Assembly (NCBI GenBank): GCA_004556205.1
Contig: SFIL01000015.1
Location: forward strand, 1-24,105
Source: Clostridiales bacterium
GTDB taxonomy: Bacteria > Bacillota > Clostridia > Oscillospirales > Oscillospiraceae
DNA length: 24,105 nt
Direction of reading: 5' to 3'
The first letter of the stretch is position 1. Each line of letters starts with the position of its first letter. The translations under genes and the position numbers were made by a program. Under the pieces are notes generated by a model. It did no database searches. It was not told the origin of the DNA and saw only the letters and a program-made list of their open reading frames with translations. Below are positions 16,401 through 23,584 of this stretch, piece after piece.

Positions 16401-17935
16401 ACCTTGCACAGCTCATCTATGACCTCAAAAACGCCAACCGCGACGCGACAATCTCGGTTAAGCTCGTCTCCGAGGCGGGTGTCGGCACAGTTGCCTCGGG
16501 CGTCGCAAAGGCAGGCGCCGGCACAATCCTGATTTCAGGCTACGACGGCGGCTCCGGCGCTACGCCGAAAAGCTCCGTCCATAACGCGGGGCTTCCGTGG
16601 GAGATCGGGCTTGCCGAGGCACATCAGACTCTGAAGCACAATGGGCTTCGTTCGCGCGTAAAGCTGGAGACGGACGGCAAGCTGATGTGCGGCTATGACG
16701 TCCTGATCGCTGCGCTTTTGGGTGCGGACGGCTTCGGCTTTGCCACAGCCCCCCTCGTCACCCTTGGCTGCGTGATGATGCGCGTCTGCAACCTCGACAC
16801 CTGTCCCGTCGGCGTGGCAACGCAGAATCCGGAGCTTCGGAAGAACTTCAAGGGCAAGCCCGAATATGTAGAAAACTTCATGCGCTTTGTCGCGCGGGAG
16901 CTGCGGGAATACATGGCAAAGCTCGGCATCCGCACAGTGCAGGAGCTGGTCGGGCGCACGGATCTGCTGGAGCAGACAGACGATGCGCGCGGCACGGCGG
17001 CTTCGCTCGATCTTCACGCGATTCTTGACGCGCCGCAGCTTCCGACCACGCCTGTAGCGGAGTTTGATTTCAAGCTGAACGAGACACTCGATGTGCGCGT
17101 GCTTTTGAAGGAGTTTGCCATAGGACTGGAAAGCGGAGCATCGCAAACGCTGAACATTGAGGTCGGCAATGTAGACCGCGCCTTCGGCACAGTTTTCGGC
17201 AGCGAGGTCACTCGCCGCTTCGGAAACACCCTTCCCGACGATACCTTTACCATCAACTGCACAGGCTTCGGCGGGCAGAGCTTCGGCGCGTTCGTGCCGA
17301 AGGGTGTCACGCTGCGCCTCGTCGGTGAGAGCAACGACCATCTCGGCAAGGGGCTGTGCGGCGGCAAGCTGATTGTCCGCGCGCCTGAAGGTGCCGCCTA
17401 TGACCCGCACGAGAACATTCTCATCGGCAATGTCGCGCTCTACGGCGCGACTTCCGGCGAGGTCTATATCGCTGGTGTTGCGGGCGAGCGCTTCTGCGTC
17501 AGAAATTCGGGCGCGAACGCCGTCGTCGAGGGCGTGGGCAACCACGGCTGTGAATACATGACGGGCGGCACGGTCGTCGTTCTCGGAGAAGTCGGCGAAA
17601 ACTTTGCCGCAGGCATGAGCGGCGGTACGGCGTATGTTCTTGATACGGCGGGCGATTTTTACCGCCGCGTCAACAAGGACACCGTGACCTGCGAGCCGTT
17701 GCGCGAAACGGAGGACATCCGTGTTTTACACAGCATGATCACACGTCATGCGGAGTATACATCTTCCGCTTTTGCCGCGAAAATACTGGACGATTTCACG
17801 CACTATCTTCCGATGTTCCGCAAGGTCATTTCCGAAGAATACCGCCGTATGCAGCAGGCAATCGCCGCTCTGACGGCGCAGGGTTTGCCGCTTGCAGAGG
17901 CAAAGATGCAGGCATTTGCAGAAAGAAAGGCATAA
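13406..17935 (+). CDS. gltB: Glutamate synthase (GOGAT) large subunit
   Basis: The 1509-residue protein has the full-length bacterial GltB layout. A short propeptide (1-22) precedes the catalytic Cys23 in DACGIG, which must be exposed by cleavage. The glutamine amidotransferase domain continues to about residue 420 ([20 protein letters not shown]). A central domain follows, then the FMN-binding synthase domain ([39 protein letters not shown]). The 3Fe-4S cysteines are C1122, C1128 and C1133. The C-terminal GXGXG helix domain ends the protein. It converts glutamine plus 2-oxoglutarate to two glutamates. A TTG codon at 13388 is in frame, but it lies upstream of the ribosome binding site, so the ATG at 13406 is the start. 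gltD follows 13 bp later. Confidence 0.97.
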   Translation: [1509 protein letters not shown]

Positions 17936-17948
17936 AAGGAGGCGCATC

Positions 17949-19424
17949 ATGGGAAAACCGACAGGATTTATGGAATATCCCCGCCAGGATACGCCGGCGG
18001 AGGCGCCGCTCGAGCGCATAAAGCATTTTCACGAGTTCCACACACCGGTTGCAGTCGAAGAACGCCGCACGCAGGCAGCCCGCTGCATGGACTGCGGTAC
18101 GCCGTTTTGTCAGTACGGCGGTGTGATCGGCGGAATGGTTGCGGGCTGTCCGCTGCAAAACCTCGTTCCTGAGTGGAACGATCTGCTCTATGAGGGCAAT
18201 ATCAAAAGCGCCTATTACCGTCTTATCAGCACAAACAGCTTCCCCGAGTTCACGGGGCGCGTCTGCCCTGCGTTGTGCGAGGCATCGTGTACCTGCAACC
18301 TTCCCGCACAGCCCGTAACGGTTCGCGATAACGAGCTGAGCATCATCGAATGGGCGTTTGAAAACGGCGTTGTCTCTCCCCTGCCTCAAATGCCGCGCAC
18401 AGGCAAGCGCGTTGCCATCGTCGGCTCGGGCCCCTCGGGGCTTGCTGCAGGCGAGCTGCTCAACCGGCGCGGACATGACGTGACAATCTATGAGCGCAGC
18501 GACCGCTTCGGCGGACTGCTGATGTACGGCATTCCGAATATGAAGCTCGAAAAATCTATCGTCGAGCGGCGCACCGCGCTGATGCGCAAGGAGAATGTGC
18601 AATTCATTGCCAATGCCGAGGTCGGCGTTAATGTCGATGCGCAGGCGCTTCTTGCGGAATACGACGCGGTAGTCCTCTGCTGTGGCGCAGCAAAGCCGAG
18701 AGATCTGTCTGTTCCCGGCCGTGAGGCGCAGGGCATCTATTTTGCCGTGGACTATCTCGGCAGGACGACCAAGGCGCTCTTGGACAGTGATTTTTCGGAT
18801 TGCCGCGCACAGGAGGCAAAGAACCGCCACGTGATCGTCATCGGCGGCGGAGACACCGGCAACGACTGCGTCGGCACGGTCATTCGTCAGGGTGCCGCCT
18901 CCGTCACGCAGCTTGAGATGATGCCTGAACCGCCGACTGAACGCCTCCCCTCGAATCCGTGGCCGCAGTGGCACCGCATTAAGAAGACCGACTACGGGCA
19001 GGAGGAAGCAATCGCAGTTTTCGGGCATGACCCGCGCGTATATCAGACCACCGTGAAGGAATTTCTCGCGGATGAGGCGGGGCATGTGCGGCAGGCCGTC
19101 CTGATTTCTCTGGAAAGCATTCAGGGTGCAGACGGTCGGATGCAGATGTGTCCCATCGAGGGCAGTGAACATACCGTCCCCGCCGACCTCGTGCTGATCG
19201 CTGCAGGCTTTCTCGGCGCGCAGCCTTTCGTCGCGGAGACGTTCGGCGTAGAGCTGACGGCAAGAGGCACAGTCGCGGACCGTGACCATCAGACCAATGT
19301 GGAAAAGGTATTTACCGCAGGCGATATGCGGCGCGGGCAGTCCCTTGTCGCATGGGCGATCCGCGAAGGGCAGGACGCAGCACGCGCGGTTGACCGCTAC
19401 CTCATGGGCTATACGAATCTGTAA
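17949..19424 (+). CDS. gltD: Glutamate synthase small subunit (NADPH, FAD, 4Fe-4S)
   Basis: The 491-residue protein has the N-terminal cluster-binding cysteines C46, C49, C54 and C67, plus C106, C110, C114 and C116. The FAD site VAIVGSGPSGLAAG is at 155-168 and the NAD(P)H site IGGGDTGND at about 298-306. GltD feeds electrons from NADPH through FAD and the 4Fe-4S clusters to GltB. The ATG follows an AAGGAGG ribosome binding site located at the gltB stop. The frame is open upstream into gltB, but that part is a shadow. It is co-transcribed with gltB and the downstream sugar kinase. Confidence 0.96.
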   Translation: MGKPTGFMEYPRQDTPAEAPLERIKHFHEFHTPVAVEERRTQAARCMDCGTPFCQYGGVIGGMVAGCPLQNLVPEWNDLLYEGNIKSAYYRLISTNSFPEFTGRVCPALCEASCTCNLPAQPVTVRDNELSIIEWAFENGVVSPLPQMPRTGKRVAIVGSGPSGLAAGELLNRRGHDVTIYERSDRFGGLLMYGIPNMKLEKSIVERRTALMRKENVQFIANAEVGVNVDAQALLAEYDAVVLCCGAAKPRDLSVPGREAQGIYFAVDYLGRTTKALLDSDFSDCRAQEAKNRHVIVIGGGDTGNDCVGTVIRQGAASVTQLEMMPEPPTERLPSNPWPQWHRIKKTDYGQEEAIAVFGHDPRVYQTTVKEFLADEAGHVRQAVLISLESIQGADGRMQMCPIEGSEHTVPADLVLIAAGFLGAQPFVAETFGVELTARGTVADRDHQTNVEKVFTAGDMRRGQSLVAWAIREGQDAARAVDRYLMGYTNL

Positions 19425-19436
19425 GGAGAAATCGCT

Positions 19437-20399
19437 ATGGTACAATTTGACGTAGTCGCCTTAGGCGAACTGCTGATCGACTTCACACTGAGTGGAGACT
19501 CCGCCCAGGGGAACCCGCTCTTTGAGGCAAATCCCGGCGGCGCACCCTGCAATGTCCTCGCCATGCTCACAAAGCTCGGCAGGAAATGCGCCTTCGTCGG
19601 CAAGGTCGGCGACGAAATGTTCGGCAGGCACCTTCGGCAGACGCTTAACGAGTCAGGTATCTGTGCGGACGCCCTTATCACCGATGCGCAGGCGCATACG
19701 ACCCTTGCGTTCGTCAAGACCGCCCCAAACGGTGACCGTGATTTCTCCTTTTACCGTGACCCTGGTGCGGATATGCTTCTGACGGAGCAGGAGTTGCCGA
19801 AGGTGCTTCTTTCCCGGACGAAGATCTTTCATTTCGGTTCGCTCTCCATGACGCACGAGGGCGTCCGCCGCGCGACCAAAACAGCGGTAACGCTTGCCAA
19901 AGCCGCAGGCGCGCTGATCTCCTTCGACCCGAATCTGCGCCCGCCTCTTTGGGCAGATCTGTCAGAGGCGCGGGAACAAATCGCCTATGGCCTGTCCGTC
20001 TGCGACGTGCTGAAAATTGCGGACAACGAGCTGCAATTCATGACGGGCGAAGACGATTCAGAACGCGGCGCGCGTCGGCTGCAGGCGGCATATCCGAACA
20101 TCCGCCTGCTGAATGTCACCTGCGGCGCGCAGGGCAGCCACACCTACTGCGGCGCACTTCATGCAGAGCAAGCAGCCTTTCTCCTCGGCAGAACAGTCGA
20201 TACGACAGGCGCAGGTGATACCTTCTGCGCCTGCATTCTCCACTTTCTGCTGACGCATACGCTTGACGCATTAACGCAGGACGAGCTTCAGCAGATGCTC
20301 CGTTTCGCCAATGCCGCCGCCTACCTCGTCACCACAAAAAAAGGCGCTCTTCGCTCCATGCCCTCCACTGCTCAGATCTCAGCACTTCTGCAAGAGTAA
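19437..20399 (+). CDS. PfkB-family carbohydrate kinase, fructokinase-like
   Basis: The 320-residue ribokinase/PfkB protein begins MVQFDVVALGELLIDFT. It has the first PfkB signature around NPGGAPCNVLAMLTKLG (33-49) and the second, DTTGAGDTF (255-263), with the catalytic Asp at 261. The N-terminus and FDPNLRPPLW segment resemble fructokinases (ScrK), which make fructose 6-phosphate from fructose and ATP; the exact sugar is not proven. It starts 12 bp after gltD with an AAGGAG ribosome binding site and no separate promoter, so it probably shares the glt transcript, an unusual partner for glutamate synthase. Confidence 0.88.
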   Translation: MVQFDVVALGELLIDFTLSGDSAQGNPLFEANPGGAPCNVLAMLTKLGRKCAFVGKVGDEMFGRHLRQTLNESGICADALITDAQAHTTLAFVKTAPNGDRDFSFYRDPGADMLLTEQELPKVLLSRTKIFHFGSLSMTHEGVRRATKTAVTLAKAAGALISFDPNLRPPLWADLSEAREQIAYGLSVCDVLKIADNELQFMTGEDDSERGARRLQAAYPNIRLLNVTCGAQGSHTYCGALHAEQAAFLLGRTVDTTGAGDTFCACILHFLLTHTLDALTQDELQQMLRFANAAAYLVTTKKGALRSMPSTAQISALLQE

Positions 20400-20499
20400 G
20401 TGTAATTGTGAATATCATTTCTGCTTGGGAGATGAATGCGCAGTTATACAAATCACTAAAGTCTTCCTTGCTTCCGAGACTGATCTAAAGGAAGCGGAG

Positions 20500-20544
20500 A
20501 ATTCCACACAAAATGCGAGAAAACATCGCATTTTGTGTGGAATT
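20500..20544. terminator. Long perfect hairpin between convergent genes, probable terminator
   Basis: A perfect 19-bp stem (20500-20518 with 20526-20544) around the 7-base loop GAAAACA. The T tract after the right arm is short (TTTATT), and there is none on the minus-strand side. It lies between the convergent sugar kinase and cotJC. About 100 bp of unremarkable sequence separates it from the sugar kinase stop. Confidence 0.65.
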
Positions 20545-20576
20545 TATTGATATAGATTTCTAATCAAGAATCAGTA

Positions 20577-21173
20577 TTAACGATCAATCGCAGGATTCAT
20601 ATAGTAGACGTTTTTCTCATTCAGTTTTTCGCGCAGCTTCTGCACTGCTTCGCCAAAACGTTGGAAATGCACGACCTCACGCGCACGCAGAAACTTGATC
20701 ACATCGTTGACATCGGGATCGTCTGACAGGCGGAGAATGTTGTCATACGTTGTCCTTGCCTTCTGCTCTGCCGCCATATCCTCAACGAGATCGGTCATCG
20801 GGTCACCCTTGACCTGCATCGTCGCTGCCGTCCACGGCGTCCCCGACGCGAACTGCGGATACACGCCTGCCGTGTGATCGACAAAATACGACGCAAAGCC
20901 ACCAGCCTTCTGCTGCTCTTCCGTCAGATCCCGCGTCAGCTGATGCACAATCGCCCCCACCATTTCCAAATGCCCCAGTTCCTCCGTACCGATATCGGTA
21001 AGCAGTCCTTTCAATTCAGGATAGGGCATGGAGAAGCGTTGAGAGAGGTACCGTAACGATGCGCCCAGCTCACCGTCAGGGCCCCCGTATTGACTTATAA
21101 CAATACTCGCGAGCTTCGGGTTGGGTTTGGAAATCTTTACCGGATATTGCAGCTTTTTCTCATAGACAAACAT
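20577..21173 (-). CDS. cotJC: Spore coat protein CotJC, manganese catalase-like
   Basis: The 198-residue protein opens MFVYEKKLQYPVKI and follows CotJC along its whole length. It belongs to the di-manganese catalase (ferritin-like) family. Candidate metal ligands are visible: Glu35 (DGELGAS), Glu64 or Glu65 with His68 (EELGHLE), Glu135 (MAAEQKA) and His169 (REVVHF). In Bacillus it is a coat component made under the mother-cell sigma-E programme. The ATG lies 3 bp after the stop of the CotJA-CotJB fusion gene, whose last codons contain its AGGAGG ribosome binding site. This indicates a two-gene operon and a sporulating host. Confidence 0.95.
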   Translation of the reverse strand: MFVYEKKLQYPVKISKPNPKLASIVISQYGGPDGELGASLRYLSQRFSMPYPELKGLLTDIGTEELGHLEMVGAIVHQLTRDLTEEQQKAGGFASYFVDHTAGVYPQFASGTPWTAATMQVKGDPMTDLVEDMAAEQKARTTYDNILRLSDDPDVNDVIKFLRAREVVHFQRFGEAVQKLREKLNEKNVYYMNPAIDR

Positions 21174-21176
21174 CGT

Positions 21177-21665
21177 TCAATCCTCCTTCCGCATCTGGGT
21201 ATTTGCCGCGAAGTCCCACGGCCACGGGTCTTGCAGCCAAGTATAGCTCTCCGCGTTGGCTGCACCGCCCTGTGTCAGCGGGCCGTGCAGCTTCTCATAT
21301 TCCGCTCTCCCCTTCTTATAGAGATCAGCATAGGAGCGGAACATCTCAAACGCCTCCGCATCGTCTGGGTGCGTGTCAAGATACTCGCCAAGCTCGACGA
21401 GCGCGAAGCCAAGCGTTTGCAGCTCGTGAAGATGTGTCTCGGGCAGCGGAGCTTCGTTGACCATTCCCATAAACGGCAGGTCAAGCCCGGGAAACAGCGT
21501 CCCGCGCACAACGCCCTTTTTTGCAGGATACGTCGGCGGATTATTGCGTTGGAACGGTACATAAGGATTGGCGAGCGGCGCACGCGCAGGCAGGATACCG
21601 AATCTCCCGTCGTCCTTTTCCTCCGTCTCACGCTGCCGCACCATCGGTTGCATTCTGACTTCCAA
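21177..21665 (-). CDS. Fused spore coat protein CotJA-CotJB
   Basis: A single 162-residue frame joins two proteins that are normally separate. Residues about 31-66 are CotJA-like (LANPYVPFQ, then RGTLFPGLDLPF). Residues about 76-151 are CotJB-like (HELQTLGFALVELGEYLDTH, EYEKLHGPL, WLQDPWPW). There is no stop between them and no good ribosome binding site at the internal ATGs (residues 66 and 68). Start choice: the frame opens at a GTG (21683) that overlaps the AAGGAGG ribosome binding site, so that codon is not usable. The TTG at 21665 is 8 bases from it and is preferred; the ATG at 21653 is too far. Operon with cotJC. A CATA-type sigma-E-like box may lie just upstream, but I cannot confirm it. 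Confidence 0.82.
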   Translation of the reverse strand: MEVRMQPMVRQRETEEKDDGRFGILPARAPLANPYVPFQRNNPPTYPAKKGVVRGTLFPGLDLPFMGMVNEAPLPETHLHELQTLGFALVELGEYLDTHPDDAEAFEMFRSYADLYKKGRAEYEKLHGPLTQGGAANAESYTWLQDPWPWDFAANTQMRKED

Positions 21666-21764
21666 GATAGATTCCTCCTTCACGGAGCGTTATGCCCCGT
21701 TTCAGCTTATGCCGCAGGAATTCGTCTTGTTCCGTCAGCTTCCAAGCAAGCCGCTCCTCCGCAA

Positions 21765-21804
21765 GGAAAAAGAACAGACCCGCGTTCGCTCAATCGAACG
21801 CGGG
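21765..21804 (-). terminator. Terminator overlapping the end of the Nudix gene
   Basis: A perfect 10-bp GC-rich stem (21779-21788 with 21795-21804) with loop CTCAAT. On the minus strand it is followed, after six bases, by TTCTTTTT. The loop contains the TGA stop codon (21790-21792) of the Nudix gene, so the 5' arm is coding. Confidence 0.75.
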
Positions 21805-22254
21805 CTTCCATTGCTCCACGAGATCGCGGTGTGTCGGCACGATCTCAATTTCATTTAACTCCTGCTGTGAGAAAAAGCGCAGTTCTCCCGATTCCCGACT
21901 TTTTACAAGCCGTGGCGGGGTTTGTAGCACCGCGCGAAACAGGACAATGATCATGCGCCAAACCGTCCCATCGCGATAGGCGGCAATACGCTCGTCATCA
22001 TATACGCGCATCTGCACAAAGGCACTCTCGGGAAGGAAAATTCCTGTTTCCTCGCGTACTTCGCGCGCTATACCCTGCGCGTAGCGCTCACCGTTTTTCA
22101 GGCGTCCCCCGATCAGACCCCACGCGCCACAGTCCCATCGCTGTTCGAGCAGGAGCTTTCCCGCCCATTCGAGATAGGCATTCGTTCCGATGTGCGTCGG
22201 GCTGTTGGGCTTCGGTGCGCTTGGGTCATTCAGATAATATGCAGCAATGCTCAT
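21790..22254 (-). CDS. Nudix hydrolase
   Basis: The 154-residue protein has an intact Nudix box at 49-72: GGRLKNGE, then IAREVREETGI, with all consensus Glu residues. The core is typical (GTNAYLEWAGKLLLEQR, WGLIGG). The preferred nucleotide substrate cannot be read from the sequence. The frame extends upstream to 22344, but the promoter and the GGGAGGAG ribosome binding site fix the ATG at 22254 (MSIAAYYLND). It is a single-gene unit with its own promoter and a terminator overlapping its 3' end. It is unrelated in detail to the MutT-like protein at 12692, which has a broken box. Confidence 0.88.
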   Translation of the reverse strand: MSIAAYYLNDPSAPKPNSPTHIGTNAYLEWAGKLLLEQRWDCGAWGLIGGRLKNGERYAQGIAREVREETGIFLPESAFVQMRVYDDERIAAYRDGTVWRMIIVLFRAVLQTPPRLVKSRESGELRFFSQQELNEIEIVPTHRDLVEQWKPAFD

Positions 22255-22284
22255 GACCTTCTCCTCCCTCAATTTTGTGTTTTC

Positions 22285-22313
22285 ATTATACCACAGCGGG
22301 CCGGTCATTACAA
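22285..22313 (-). promoter_or_regulatory. Sigma-A promoter of the Nudix gene
   Basis: On the minus strand: TTGTAA (22308-22313), a 17-bp spacer ending TGG (extended -10), and TATAAT (22285-22290), about 30 bp before the ATG. Confidence 0.8.
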
Positions 22314-22334
22314 GGCGTCGCAAAGCCCTGCACA

Positions 22335-22418
22335 TTACTCCCACGCAAAAGGTGTCTGCATATTATTAATGTGCAAAAGGAGCAATGGTTTGCATTCTTG
22401 GTCATACTCATACTTCAT
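22335..22418 (-). CDS. Possible 27-residue peptide (weak)
   Basis: An ATG at 22418 follows an AGAGG ribosome binding site 5 bases away. The frame starts MKYEYDQECKP and ends NNMQTPFAWE. TATACT and TATAAA boxes lie upstream on the same strand, without a clear -35. I recognise no homologue, and this may be chance in AT-rich DNA. Confidence 0.2.
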   Translation of the reverse strand: MKYEYDQECKPLLLLHINNMQTPFAWE

Positions 22419-22542
22419 GTTACCTCTATATTTATACATCACTTTATAGTAGTATAACATAAAAAAGCATAAAGCGGAACCCTTTTGCTGACCTGCGAAG
22501 TCAGAAAATGAGATGCGATAAAAAAAGACTTTCCTAGAATGC

Positions 22543-22583
22543 AACCCTGTCAATGGTCACAGTGAACACTGTCGGGGTTTTTT
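22543..22583 (+). terminator. Orphan terminator-like hairpin
   Basis: AACCC and CGGGGTT arms enclose an inner palindrome ACAGTG-AA-CACTGT (22559-22572), and six T's follow (22578-22583). No recognised gene ends here on the plus strand, so it may belong to a small RNA or a lost gene. Confidence 0.5.
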
Positions 22584-22789
22584 CGTATCAATTATGCCTG
22601 TGGTTCAGGAGAAGCAGAGTGGAGATTTCCAAGACTGTCGTTTTCGCTTCCGTTGGGGCATGGATTTCGGGTATCCTGTATTTCCGCGGTGGGCGATGCC
22701 GACCCTGACGATTTGGCCTAAGACAACAATTAAATAGAAATAGAAAGATTGCTAAAACAATATAGACATTAATAATATTAAAATCTATA

Positions 22790-22818
22790 TTGACAAAATA
22801 GAAAACTAGTGGTACTCT
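22790..22818 (+). promoter_or_regulatory. Promoter of the DUF2089-like gene
   Basis: TTGACA (22790-22795), a 17-bp spacer and TACTCT (22813-22818). The -35 is perfect and the -10 weak, which would suit an activated or tightly controlled promoter. It puts the transcript start near 22825, just before the AGAGGTGAT ribosome binding site. Confidence 0.65.
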
Positions 22819-22837
22819 ATTGTTAGAGGTGATCGAA

Positions 22838-23584
22838 ATGGCAAAGATAGTATCTAAATGTCCCGGTTGTAATGGTATGCTCCATATCGCATCACTGCAA
22901 TGCCCGGATTGCGGTATGCAACTGAAAAACGACTTTGAAATGAGCGCATTTGATACGCTGACGAGCGGTGAATATGCCTTTTTGATGGCATTTCTACGGC
23001 AGCGTGGCAATCTGAAAAATGTGCAAAGTGAACTGGAAATTTCCTATCCCACGGCGAAGAAGAAGCTAGACGAACTGCTGGTTCGTTTGGAACTTGCAGA
23101 ACCTGAGCAAGAGGAGAAAATTGAAATGCCGAAAATTACGAATTTGACTGCTGACAGAACTAGTACAAAGCCGTCTGAAATCATCAAGGCCAAGCTGCTG
23201 GACAATGGAGGTCGAGTGATTGTCCACACCGCGAGAGGGCTAGCTTGTGAGATTATTGCTGACCCGGATGGAAAATCTTTTGCCAGCAAAAAGCTGCCTG
23301 TAAAGCCCCCGTATGAATACAAGGTTTTCGATGCCATTGTAGACTTGCTCATTGCCAACGGCGGCAGAGCAAGGAAGGGCAATGGCAGAAACTACAGGCT
23401 GGGGCACCCTGAATGTGATGAAAGCACCGTAGTTGGTGCAGTAGCGATTTACGCCGGAAAGAAACCGGGCGAATCTGTATATGACCCCGTGTTTGTGCTG
23501 GCGGCAGTTTTGGAGTGGGCGGGCATTGTCAGCAATGAGCGCGGCGAACTGGTGCTGACCCAGAGTTACAGGAGCAAGTTATGA
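22838..23584 (+). CDS. DUF2089-like zinc-ribbon/HTH protein with unrecognised C-terminal domain
   Basis: The 248-residue protein has a zinc ribbon at the N-terminus (C8, C11, C22, C25). It is followed by the DUF2089 core (about 36-86), which reads like a helix-turn-helix: AFLMAFLRQRGNLKNVQSEL, then EISYPTAKKKLDELLVRLEL. After a charged linker, residues about 112-242 form a domain I do not recognise (IIKAKLLDNGGRVIVHTARG, YEYKVFDAIVDLLIANGGRA, VFVLAAVLEWAGIV). It is probably a DNA-binding regulator; the C-terminal part may sense a ligand or bind nucleic acid. The ATG at 22838 fits the promoter and AGAGGTGAT; the in-frame TTG at 22820 would precede the transcript start. Its stop overlaps the start of a 23-residue gene. 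Base composition is more AT-rich than in the neighbouring operons. Confidence 0.75.
   Translation: MAKIVSKCPGCNGMLHIASLQCPDCGMQLKNDFEMSAFDTLTSGEYAFLMAFLRQRGNLKNVQSELEISYPTAKKKLDELLVRLELAEPEQEEKIEMPKITNLTADRTSTKPSEIIKAKLLDNGGRVIVHTARGLACEIIADPDGKSFASKKLPVKPPYEYKVFDAIVDLLIANGGRARKGNGRNYRLGHPECDESTVVGAVAIYAGKKPGESVYDPVFVLAAVLEWAGIVSNERGELVLTQSYRSKL

Larger units (their letters stand above)
22255..22837. other. 583-bp gene-poor, AT-richer region
   Basis: It contains the Nudix promoter, one weak small-ORF candidate (22335-22418, minus), an inverted repeat with CTGAC and GTCAG arms near 22490-22505, a terminator-like hairpin (22543-22583), a GC-richer block (about 22590-22730) of unknown origin, and the promoter of the DUF2089 gene. 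I can assign no confident gene. The mixed composition suggests remnants of inserted DNA. Confidence 0.6.

Noticed and set aside
16535..17545. Long minus-strand open frame (336 codons) inside gltB
   Set aside because: Antisense shadow of the conserved synthase and GXGXG domains.
17826..19445. Long minus-strand open frame (539 codons) opposite gltD
   Set aside because: It lies antisense to the well-supported gltD and has no domain or ribosome binding site. High GC makes such antisense frames common here.
21666..21789. Small coding region between cotJ and the Nudix gene on the minus strand
   Set aside because: A frame is open across the gap but has only CTG-type starts and would overlap the cotJ ribosome binding site and N-terminus.
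22588..23010. Minus-strand open frame (140 codons) in the gene-poor region
   Set aside because: It overlaps the promoter and N-terminus of the DUF2089-like gene and has no convincing start or family.
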